21,217 nucleotides of DNA from assembly GCA_003446735.1 (NCBI GenBank), contig DMCJ01000164.1, positions 1 to 21,217 of the forward strand. The letters run 5' to 3'. Of this stretch, positions 7,786 through 14,468 are shown one piece after another (position 1 is the first letter of the stretch; each line of letters begins with the position of its first letter). The notes beneath the pieces were generated by a model. It made no database searches, was not told where the DNA came from, and saw only the letters and a program-made list of their open reading frames with translations. Origin of the DNA: Lachnospiraceae bacterium (GTDB lineage Bacteria > Bacillota > Clostridia > Lachnospirales > Lachnospiraceae). Made by a program: the position numbers and the translations under genes.

Positions 7786-7814
7786 ATTTTACCGCATTTT
7801 TAAACAAAATACAA
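7786..7814 (-). promoter_or_regulatory. candidate promoter of the ireB operon
   Basis: In the 63-base gap between mtaB and ireB, the minus strand reads TTGTAT (7809-7814), 17 bases, TAAAAT (7786-7791). The -10 matches five of six consensus bases, the -35 only three. A second overlapping pair, TTGTTT and TACAAT, is possible with a 16-base spacer. The gap is AT-rich and shows no terminator after mtaB, so mtaB readthrough into ireB is also possible. Confidence 0.5.
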
Positions 7815-7816
7815 GT

Positions 7817-9127
7817 TTAACAGGTGTATTTTACTATGTCCCCGGGCTTATGTTCATCGGATGATACAAGTTCCACGGGCACATAACGCTTTAAATGTCC
7901 CGTATAAATATATTTTCCGTTTTTATCACTGTCGGCTTTTTCTATCAGGAGTTCTTCTTCAAGGCCGCTTAGTCCCGCCATATAGGCCTCTCTTTGTTTC
8001 TCCGTGATATTTATGAGCATTGAAGCCCTTTCTTTTTTAACAGCCTGCGTAAGTTTCCCGGGAAGCTTTTCCGCGGCCGTGTTCTTCCTTACCGAATACG
8101 GGAATACGTGCATCTCGTAGAATCCTATCTTAGATACAAATTCACAGGTCTTTTTAAATTCTTCTTCAGATTCTCCGGGAAATCCCGCAATGACATCTGT
8201 CGTAAGCGCAGGTCTGTCAAAGTATTCCTTTAAGAGAAGGGCACTTTCTTCATATTCCTTTGTCGTATAACGGCGGTTCATCCTCTTTAACGTTTCATCG
8301 CATCCGCTCTGAAGAGACAGATGAAAGTGAGGACAGATCTGGGGAACTCCGGATATACCTTTTATAAAATCTTCTGTCATGACCCCCGGCTCTAAGGAGC
8401 TTAATCTGATCCTTTTTACCCCGTCTATATCCCCAATATTTCTAATGAGCGTAAGCAGATCGTGGTCCTTATCATCAGAATAGCAGCTTAAATTGATGCC
8501 CGTTAAAACAAATTCCGAATATCCTTCTTTTGTAAGACCTGATATCTCCTTTACGGTATCTTCTATACTTCTGGATCTGACTCTTCCTCTGGCATAAGGG
8601 ATAAGACAATAGGAACAGAACCTGTTGCAGCCGTCCTCGACTTTGATATCGGCCCTTATCCTTCCGACCTTTCCGGAGAGGGTCATCTCTTCATATTCAC
8701 AGACTGAACCTATATCGGTGGCTATTATCTTTCCGTCATTTTCATGTCCGGCATCCGCTTTGATATCGGTTTTTCCTTCTCTCTTTCGTATCTCATCTTC
8801 GATTATCGAGAGTGCTTTATTCTTTTCATGATTACCTATCGCAAGATCGATCGCCCCGTCGGAAAGGATGCTTTCCTTACCCGTTTCGACATAACAGCCG
8901 AGTGCAACTACCATCGCTTCGGGATTTAAAGCCTTTGCGCGGTGCAGCATCTGACGGCTTTTTCTGTCGGCTATCGCAGTTACCGTACATGTGTTGACTA
9001 TATAAATGTCCGCTTTTTGACTAAATGGCACAACGGTATAGCCGTTTTTAACGAAGTTTTGTTGCAGAACATCCAATTCATATGCGTTTACCTTACAACC
9101 TAAGTTGTGGAATGCTACAATTTTCAT
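7817..9127 (-). CDS. mtaB: threonylcarbamoyladenosine tRNA methylthiotransferase (MtaB)
   Basis: Radical SAM enzyme that adds a methylthio group to t6A37 of ANN-decoding tRNAs (ms2t6A). Of 436 residues, the N-terminal UPF0004 domain has cysteines C11 (LGCKVN), C47 (NTCTVT) and C78 (LGCYVE) for one 4Fe-4S cluster. The radical SAM motif CNRFCSYC is at 167-174, followed by GINLSCY, LSSLEP, HLSLQSG and DVIAGFPGE signatures. A TRAM-like RNA-binding domain fills the last 60-70 residues (GKYIYTGHLKRYVPVEL). Start ATG at 9127 with AGGT about ten bases upstream. It is divergent from the HPr-like gene, and its promoter probably overlaps that gene's control region. The downstream trmR/trhP pair also modifies tRNA. 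Confidence 0.95.
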   Translation of the reverse strand: MKIVAFHNLGCKVNAYELDVLQQNFVKNGYTVVPFSQKADIYIVNTCTVTAIADRKSRQMLHRAKALNPEAMVVALGCYVETGKESILSDGAIDLAIGNHEKNKALSIIEDEIRKREGKTDIKADAGHENDGKIIATDIGSVCEYEEMTLSGKVGRIRADIKVEDGCNRFCSYCLIPYARGRVRSRSIEDTVKEISGLTKEGYSEFVLTGINLSCYSDDKDHDLLTLIRNIGDIDGVKRIRLSSLEPGVMTEDFIKGISGVPQICPHFHLSLQSGCDETLKRMNRRYTTKEYEESALLLKEYFDRPALTTDVIAGFPGESEEEFKKTCEFVSKIGFYEMHVFPYSVRKNTAAEKLPGKLTQAVKKERASMLINITEKQREAYMAGLSGLEEELLIEKADSDKNGKYIYTGHLKRYVPVELVSSDEHKPGDIVKYTC

Positions 9128-9161
9128 TCTTTTTTACCTGAAGTTTCGTCACCTTTGCGTC

Positions 9162-9193
9162 TTGACTTTTTTTCTTTCAACATTTAGTATAAT
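9162..9193 (+). promoter_or_regulatory. promoter of the HPr-like gene
   Basis: A good -35 box TTGACT at 9162-9167 is followed by TAGTAT (9185-9190, spacer 17) that runs into a perfect TATAAT (9188-9193, spacer 20). One of these -10 choices is probably used; the sequence alone does not settle which. The start codon lies about 35 bases further on with a very strong AAGGAGG site at 9213-9219. Confidence 0.7.
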
Positions 9194-9214
9194 TACGAAG
9201 GTTATAAATGAAAA
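9186..9214 (-). promoter_or_regulatory. candidate mtaB promoter overlapping the divergent promoter
   Basis: On the minus strand TTTTCA (9209-9214), 17 bases, TATACT (9186-9191). The -10 matches five of six bases, the -35 four of six. Its -10 shares bases with the plus-strand TATAAT at 9188-9193, and its -35 overlaps the ribosome binding site of the HPr-like gene. If both are used, only one polymerase could occupy the site at a time. This is inference from sequence matches only. Confidence 0.4.
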
Positions 9215-9227
9215 GGAGGAATTTAAA

Positions 9228-9458
9228 ATGAAAACAGTTCAGATTTCCTTAAACTCAATCGATAAGGTAAAATCCTTCGTAAACGACATTACTAAGTTCG
9301 ATTATGATTTTGATCTTGTTTCCGGAAGATATGTCATTGACGCCAAGTCCATCATGGGTATCTTCAGCCTTGATCTTAGTAAGCCTATCGATCTGAACAT
9401 CCATGCAGAGGATAATATCGAAGATGTACTTGAGGTATTAAAGCCTTATACCATCTAA
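9228..9458 (+). CDS. HPr-like protein lacking the phosphohistidine (Crh-like)
   Basis: A 76-residue protein with the HPr fold pattern. The region VIDAKSIMGIFSLDL at 36-50 matches the conserved segment around HPr Ser46 (here Ser41). Aligned without gaps from that serine, HPr His15, Arg17 and Pro18 correspond to Ser10, Asp12 and Lys13, so PTS phosphotransfer through a histidine is not possible by the known mechanism. Bacillus Crh likewise lacks His15, keeps Ser46 and acts in carbon catabolite regulation with CcpA; a similar role here is inference. The ATG at 9228 is fixed by AAGGAGG eight bases upstream; a longer upstream frame is not supported. It is the only plus-strand gene of the window and stands alone between its own promoter and terminator. 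Confidence 0.85.
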   Translation: MKTVQISLNSIDKVKSFVNDITKFDYDFDLVSGRYVIDAKSIMGIFSLDLSKPIDLNIHAEDNIEDVLEVLKPYTI

Positions 9459-9487
9459 GAGGACTCTGCAGTCCCTACGAACCTACA

Positions 9488-9516
9488 ACGGCCTGTCATC
9501 TGACAGGTCGTTTTTT
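9488..9516 (+). terminator. rho-independent terminator of the HPr-like gene
   Basis: An eleven-pair stem (9488-9498 with 9501-9511, one G-T pair) with a tiny loop is followed by TTTTTT. It ends the HPr-like transcript, 30 bases after its stop. A smaller hairpin, GGACT/AGTCC at 9461-9474, lies just before it. On the minus strand the same stem follows the O-antigen ligase-like gene but has only a weak TTGT tract, so it may act less efficiently there. No other terminator is visible for the polysaccharide operon. Confidence 0.88.
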
Positions 9517-9525
9517 ACTGCCGCT

Positions 9526-11142
9526 TTACTCCCCGGCTGCCGTATCTTTCACATCTTCTCTGTAAATATATATTCCCATTCCGATCAGCATAAACAGAAA
9601 CGGCGTACAGCAGACCTGCTGATAGCAGAAAAAGTTATGGAACATATAAGCTGCTATCGATGCTGCAAAACCCATCAGCTCAGGTCTTGATGCGGTCTTT
9701 TTTACAAATATCCCGAATGCCGAAACGAATATTCCTATATAAGCGACCGCTCCGACAAGTCCGTAACTGATAAGAGCATTCATCCATTCATTGTGTGCAT
9801 TCGTAAGCGTCCTGTCTCCCCACATCTCATAAAGTCTGTCATGATAAAAACTGTATGCATAAGGGGCATATCCGTCAGGTCCGACTCCGAAGAGCTTATT
9901 TTTAAGGCTCATCTCCCCATACATCATTGCCGAAAACGTCCACGTCCATCCGCGATCCGTTCCCCATTTCTCCGACCAGTGGAGATAGGGAAGCTTTGAA
10001 GTCACATTGCTTATACTCTCGGGAAGTACTCCCTTAGCATCGGCAATCAGTATTATCACCGATAAGATGACCGCCAATGCGAAGATGCCGAATATCACGT
10101 AAAAGAAGATCTTCCAGAACTTTTCCGAATATCTTTCCTTCTTTACATTAAAGTAATATATTCCTTCACACACAATGCCGACTAAGACCGTAAGAGCCCA
10201 CATGACAGGATTGTAGATCATGAAAGTGCTTAATTTATCAAGCTTTAATATCTCATTCGGATGAATGATCAGAAGAAGGTACATAAGCCTCGTCGATACA
10301 AAGAAAAGAAGAACGAGCTCAAAATACCTGCTTATCCCCTCTGCGCTGTTCTTACATACAAAGAGCAGAGCGAGGAACATTCCCGTAAGAGCGAAGTAGA
10401 TACTGTCACTGTTCTGCGAAACTGCGCTCATAAATCCGACTGTGCAAAACAGCATTGACAAAAAGAAAACGATCGGTTTTTCTTCTCTTTTTGATGAGAT
10501 AAAATATCCGGCTCCGATCGGAAGCAGAACCGCCATATAGCTTGAGTACCACGTCGCCTGTCCGAGCGTGGATAAAAACTGGTTTTTGAATTTATCCGCG
10601 ATCCCCTCGTATACTCCGAGCGGATCTATGAGCAGCCTGTTTAATACGGCAAGAACGAACGTTACAAACGCAACCGTGCAGAATACAAATATGATCACAC
10701 GATAGAACTTTGCGTAATTGGATGCAAAATAATAAAGAAGGACAAAAGATATGACCGAGGTCACTCCCATATACCATCCCTTATAGCCGCGCAGGCATTC
10801 CATGAAATTACCGCCGGCAAGAGCCGATACAACGGAAAAGACTGCGAAAACTGCGGCAAAACAGTCCACATACGTCATCCTGAAATCTTCGTTCTTTTTT
10901 GAAGAGATCACCCAATATACAGCAAGTACGAGAATAAGAGAAATAAAGCCTATGCGCACGCACCACTCATATGCTTCGTATTTGCAGTCTCCCACGCCAT
11001 GATATCCGTCTTTTAAATACAAAGGAATGATGATACCGATAAGTATCATCGTGATAGCGGCGATATAACGGATCACCTCCAAAAGGATATCAGATGCGGA
11101 CGACTTTTCTTTTCCGTCTTTTTTAACCAGTCTGTTAGACAT
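9526..11142 (-). CDS. O-antigen ligase/polymerase-like membrane protein
   Basis: A 538-residue protein with about 11-12 membrane helices (for example 26-43, 64-80, 92-110, 126-140, 147-167, 200-216, 224-240, 248-264, 344-367, 458-480, 512-527). The large external loop after the helix at 344-367 carries TDRGWTW (395-401), GVGPDGYAPY (419-428) and NAHNEW (448-453), the arginine and histidine pattern of the Wzy_C/WaaL family (PF04932). Such proteins polymerise or ligate lipid-linked glycans outside the membrane; in Gram-positive bacteria they polymerise capsule repeats or attach them to acceptors. Which activity this one has cannot be told. The ATG overlaps the stop of the Stealth-like gene by eight bases, with GGAGAAGAAGG just before it. 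It is the last gene of the polysaccharide block. Confidence 0.88.
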   Translation of the reverse strand: MSNRLVKKDGKEKSSASDILLEVIRYIAAITMILIGIIIPLYLKDGYHGVGDCKYEAYEWCVRIGFISLILVLAVYWVISSKKNEDFRMTYVDCFAAVFAVFSVVSALAGGNFMECLRGYKGWYMGVTSVISFVLLYYFASNYAKFYRVIIFVFCTVAFVTFVLAVLNRLLIDPLGVYEGIADKFKNQFLSTLGQATWYSSYMAVLLPIGAGYFISSKREEKPIVFFLSMLFCTVGFMSAVSQNSDSIYFALTGMFLALLFVCKNSAEGISRYFELVLLFFVSTRLMYLLLIIHPNEILKLDKLSTFMIYNPVMWALTVLVGIVCEGIYYFNVKKERYSEKFWKIFFYVIFGIFALAVILSVIILIADAKGVLPESISNVTSKLPYLHWSEKWGTDRGWTWTFSAMMYGEMSLKNKLFGVGPDGYAPYAYSFYHDRLYEMWGDRTLTNAHNEWMNALISYGLVGAVAYIGIFVSAFGIFVKKTASRPELMGFAASIAAYMFHNFFCYQQVCCTPFLFMLIGMGIYIYREDVKDTAAGE

Positions 11143-12151
11143 CCTTCTTCTCCATGCTTCCCCTTTCGGGATATTTCCATTTAAGTATCTTGTTTATGAA
11201 TCTTATCCTCTTCTCAAAGGACCTCTCATCCATGGGCTTATCGTTTATGCATACCGAAAGGTACTTTCGATCTGCTAAAGAAGCCGAGATCTTGGGGACG
11301 GGATCGGTAACCTCAAGATAACCGTTCCTTGCTCTTCCGGGAACAAATTTCCCGCTAAGGAGCTGATCATATCTGAAAACATAGGGGGAAACCTGACCTG
11401 CCGCTCTTACTTTCTGTCTGCAGGTATAATCAAGTATGTCCCTGTCTCTTTCCCACACCTTTTCACATGTGCTCTTAAGAAGCGGCATGGGACCGTGAGG
11501 ATTATATATCCCCTGTATCCTGTCAAACGGAAGTAAGAGGATGGTGCGAAGGTTCTTGTCTCCGTAAAGCGGGTTTAACCACTTGCTAAGATTCCTTCTG
11601 CAATCCGAAGTGGAATAATGCGAATTCATAAGGGAAAGACAGGCAAACTGGATGCTCGCAAATTCCTCATCCCTGCTGTTTATCCCGTTAAGTACAGCGA
11701 TGTCAACAGGAAGACCGTTCTTAAAGAAATCCGTCTTCTTTACCGGGTGCGTTAAAAGATAGTCATCGTTAAAATATACAAATTGCTCGGAAAGGCCCGG
11801 TATGCGATGCATGTTCAGTTCCACGGTATGAGAATGGAAAGTCGGAAGATATTCTCCCGGTATGAAATCTTCGTGATCGACCACCGTGAGCTTTCCCGTA
11901 TCTCCTTCCTTAAGCCAGTCCGGACGCTGTTTATCCGTAAGAAGATAGATATGATTTACCCAGGGAGCATAGGTCTCGATGCTCCTTAAAAGAAAACGAA
12001 GGATACCCCAGTCCCTGTAATAAACATCCTCGGGTTTATCCTTTTTAAATATCCTTAAAAGCTCGGTTTCTTTATTATATTGTTCTTTCTTTTTCCGCCA
12101 GGCTATATCATCGCCGTTAACCCAGCTGATAACGAAATCTATCTTACTCAT
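11135..12151 (-). CDS. Stealth-type capsular polysaccharide phosphotransferase
   Basis: Stealth family proteins (CpsY, SacB, XcbA type) transfer hexose-1-phosphate to make phosphodiester-linked capsules. The 338 residues begin with the conserved region 1 motif DFVISWVNGDD (5-15). Conserved region 2 follows (YRDWGILRFLLRSIETYAPWVNHIYLLTD, about 45-73, quoted here only as its ends YRDWG and HIYLLTD; then HEDFIP and FVYFNDDYLL near 124-133). A NPHGPMPLL segment fits region 3. The preferred ATG at 12151 follows GGGGG by six bases and overlaps the previous gene by eight bases; an upstream ATG adds nine residues without support. The acceptor sugar is unknown. With the neighbouring glycerophosphotransferase it suggests a phosphate-containing polymer. 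Confidence 0.9.
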   Translation of the reverse strand: MSKIDFVISWVNGDDIAWRKKKEQYNKETELLRIFKKDKPEDVYYRDWGILRFLLRSIETYAPWVNHIYLLTDKQRPDWLKEGDTGKLTVVDHEDFIPGEYLPTFHSHTVELNMHRIPGLSEQFVYFNDDYLLTHPVKKTDFFKNGLPVDIAVLNGINSRDEEFASIQFACLSLMNSHYSTSDCRRNLSKWLNPLYGDKNLRTILLLPFDRIQGIYNPHGPMPLLKSTCEKVWERDRDILDYTCRQKVRAAGQVSPYVFRYDQLLSGKFVPGRARNGYLEVTDPVPKISASLADRKYLSVCINDKPMDERSFEKRIRFINKILKWKYPERGSMEKKDV

Positions 12152-12950
12152 TTTTATCCCCCGTTGCCTTTCTTTCACGTCCTTTAAAAATATTATGGAA
12201 GACTATCACGGGCAGTGCGAGTATGCATTTTAAATATCTTTTTGAAAGTCTCTTCGGGTCAGAGAAAATGCGGTAGAGCCATTCCAGGTTCATAAAGCGC
12301 ATCCACTTCGGAGCCCTCGGCGGGATCTGTGCCTGAAAGCCGAATGCGGCTCCGACACCGAACATCACGCAGTCTACTTTGCCGGCAAGAGCCTCCATGA
12401 CAAATTCCTGTTTCGGAGTCCCAAGAGCCACCCAAAGATAATCGGGGTCTGCTTCATTTACCTTTTTTACTATCACATCGATCATTTCATTGAATCTTTC
12501 CCCTTCGCATCCAACGGGGACTTCTCCGGGATCGAGCGTTCCGGCTACTTTTACCGATGAGCTTATCTCTTTTACTTTTTCCATAAGGCTTAAGAGCGTA
12601 TCATCATCACTTCCCAAAAAGAAGTGTGAACCGCTTTTAGCATCACCGGTCTCTTTTAATATCCGTTCCATGATATCGGGGCCCGTAACTCTTTTTGCAT
12701 AATGTGCTCCGTGCAATTTCTGAAGTATGGCTACCGGGAATCCGTCGGCAAACCTGATCGCCGCTCCCCTTTGTGCCTTTTTATATGCCTCATCTTCCAA
12801 AACGCACACAAGGGAATAGAGATTAACAAAGGATATATATTTACCCTTAAGTTCATCCCTGTTTTCGATCACATACTCTGCCGCTTTTTTCTCGCTGCAG
12901 GCTGCGATGCGAAGTCCTTCTATTTTGATCTGCTTTAACTGCCTGTTCAT
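12144..12950 (-). CDS. WecG/TagA/CpsF family glycosyltransferase (GT26)
   Basis: A 268-residue GT26 enzyme. Family members add N-acetylmannosamine (TagA) or ManNAcA (WecG) to undecaprenyl-linked GlcNAc on the cytoplasmic membrane face. Motifs are FADGFPVAI with the presumed catalytic aspartate at 69, RVTGPD at 87-92, ALGTPKQE at 175-182, GVGAAF at 198-203 and NLEWLYRI at 221-228. The C-terminal part after that motif (RLSKRYLKCILALPVIVFHNI, positions about 234-254) is basic and hydrophobic, as in TagA membrane-targeting tails. The family GAAFDF is GAAFGF here. The ATG overlaps the preceding ATPase stop by one base (TAATG). In a wall teichoic acid-like pathway it would act early, before the glycerophosphotransferase. 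Donor sugar is not determinable. Confidence 0.92.
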   Translation of the reverse strand: MNRQLKQIKIEGLRIAACSEKKAAEYVIENRDELKGKYISFVNLYSLVCVLEDEAYKKAQRGAAIRFADGFPVAILQKLHGAHYAKRVTGPDIMERILKETGDAKSGSHFFLGSDDDTLLSLMEKVKEISSSVKVAGTLDPGEVPVGCEGERFNEMIDVIVKKVNEADPDYLWVALGTPKQEFVMEALAGKVDCVMFGVGAAFGFQAQIPPRAPKWMRFMNLEWLYRIFSDPKRLSKRYLKCILALPVIVFHNIFKGRERKATGDKNE

Positions 12951-13675
12951 TACTTCATGAATTCCCTGTATTTCGCGATAACTTCTTTGGTATCGCCAAT
13001 CATTTCTATCTTGCCGTCATTCATCCACATAACCCGGTCGCAAAGCTCCGAGAGCGTATCAAGCGCGTGGGATACGATGACCACGGTCCTTTTTCCGTCC
13101 GAGATAAGTGATTTCATCTTATCATAACTTTTCTTTTTAAATCTCTCGTCACCGACGCTTAAGACTTCATCGATCAGCATGATATCCGTCTCCAAAACGG
13201 CGGTCACCGAAAACGCGAGCTTTGAATACATACCGCTCGAATAGGTTCGAACCGGCATGTCTATGAACTCTCCGAGCCCGGCAAATTCTATTATCTCAGG
13301 TTCTCTTTCAAGGACTTCCTTTTCGGAAAATCCGAGGAGAAGACCCGAGAGCATGATGTTCTCTCTTCCGGTAAGTTCGCTTTTAAATCCGACTCCTATA
13401 GCCAGAAGAGATATCGAATGACCATGGATATCGATCGATCCTTCATCGGGGGAAAAGATATTTGCAAGGGCTTTTAAAAGAGTAGATTTTCCGCTTCCGT
13501 TCTTTCCGATTATCCCGAGTATCTCTCCCTCTTCGACGGAGAACGTAACTCCTCTTACCGCCTCGACGGTCTTGGAATCAACGCTCTTTAACCTTAAAAG
13601 ATTCTTCTTTACCGAGTAGGCCTGTATGCTCTTATAACGGATCCAAAGATCCTTAACCGTTATGGATTCTCTCAT
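12950..13675 (-). CDS. polysaccharide ABC exporter ATPase (TagH/Wzt type, no cargo domain)
   Basis: Cytoplasmic ATPase that powers export of a lipid-linked glycopolymer with the permease encoded just upstream. The 241 residues have Walker A GKNGSGKST at 57-65, the signature YSSGM at 145-149, Walker B IMLIDE at 165-170 and the switch histidine at 203. RTYSSGMYSKLAFSV is characteristic of the polysaccharide and teichoic acid export subfamily. The protein ends soon after the nucleotide-binding domain, so it has neither the Wzt cargo-binding domain nor the TagH extension. This contrasts with the second ATPase at the right window edge, which does carry one. The start is ATG at 13675, ten bases after the permease stop. 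Confidence 0.93.
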   Translation of the reverse strand: MRESITVKDLWIRYKSIQAYSVKKNLLRLKSVDSKTVEAVRGVTFSVEEGEILGIIGKNGSGKSTLLKALANIFSPDEGSIDIHGHSISLLAIGVGFKSELTGRENIMLSGLLLGFSEKEVLEREPEIIEFAGLGEFIDMPVRTYSSGMYSKLAFSVTAVLETDIMLIDEVLSVGDERFKKKSYDKMKSLISDGKRTVVIVSHALDTLSELCDRVMWMNDGKIEMIGDTKEVIAKYREFMK

Positions 13676-13685
13676 TTTTCCCGTA

Positions 13686-14468
13686 TCAGATCACCTTTAC
13701 ATAGGTGTTCTCGTGTCTGTAAATATTGATCACTCCGAATATCGAAAGCAGGAGCGCTATAAATGTCCACACGCAGAGCGTAACGTAGTTCGGGTGCTTT
13801 CCATAGATAAGACAGTTCCTCAATCCCTGAAGATATACAGCCATGGGATTAAATGTCATAAGTATATCCGAATATGGTGAGGGCATGTTACCCTCAATGC
13901 TGTAGAATATTCCCGTAAGATAAAACAGAAACCTTAAGAGGATATTGATTATCTTGGAAAAATCTTCCACAAAAACTCCAAAATGAAGGAGTGTCGTCGC
14001 GCATCCGAAAGTAAACAGGAACAATCCCAAAAGAACAGGGATCGCCTCTAACATATGCAGGGTAAATGGCACTTTATAAAATATCATCATAACGATGACT
14101 ATCCCGAAGCATACGAACATCTTAAAGGCATTTTCCATCATATTGGACATGACCAGCATGTATTTCGGAAGGTATACTTTTGAGACAATTGATTTATTGC
14201 TCTTTACTATGCTCACCGATGCCCTTATGGACCTGCTGAAGAAATCCCATCCGGCCTGGGCCGTAAAAACAAATACGTTATAATATTCCTGCTTATGCTT
14301 GAACATGCGTCCAAAAACGAACACGTAAATGAGCATCAGGCAGAGCGGTTCCAATATCCACCATATCCAGTTCAGATACGAATTCGCCACTTCGGTCTTT
14401 AATGCCGACTTCGATGAATAAATGGCGTACCGGCCGTATTTTTTCAAATCTTTAAAGAAACGGCTCAC
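13686..14468 (-). CDS. ABC-2 type polysaccharide/teichoic acid export permease (TagG type)
   Basis: A 260-residue membrane protein with six predicted helices (about 34-54, 66-82, 111-131, 140-160, 172-190, 229-249). It has an amphipathic N-terminal segment (YLNWIWWILEPL), a YLPKYMLVMSN cytoplasmic segment and the MTFNPMAVYLQGLRN motif near 204-218, all typical of TagG, Wzm and KpsM permeases. It should form the channel of the exporter with the ATPase that follows. The start is GTG at 14468, overlapping the upstream stop by four bases, with GGAGG seven bases before it inside the final codons of the GT8-TagF gene. Substrate is inferred only from context. Confidence 0.92.
   Translation of the reverse strand: MSRFFKDLKKYGRYAIYSSKSALKTEVANSYLNWIWWILEPLCLMLIYVFVFGRMFKHKQEYYNVFVFTAQAGWDFFSRSIRASVSIVKSNKSIVSKVYLPKYMLVMSNMMENAFKMFVCFGIVIVMMIFYKVPFTLHMLEAIPVLLGLFLFTFGCATTLLHFGVFVEDFSKIINILLRFLFYLTGIFYSIEGNMPSPYSDILMTFNPMAVYLQGLRNCLIYGKHPNYVTLCVWTFIALLLSIFGVINIYRHENTYVKVI

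Noticed and set aside
9105..9227. Longer N-terminus for the HPr-like protein
   Set aside because: The frame runs back over the promoter and into mtaB; the AAGGAGG site at 9213-9219 fixes the ATG at 9228, giving the normal HPr start.
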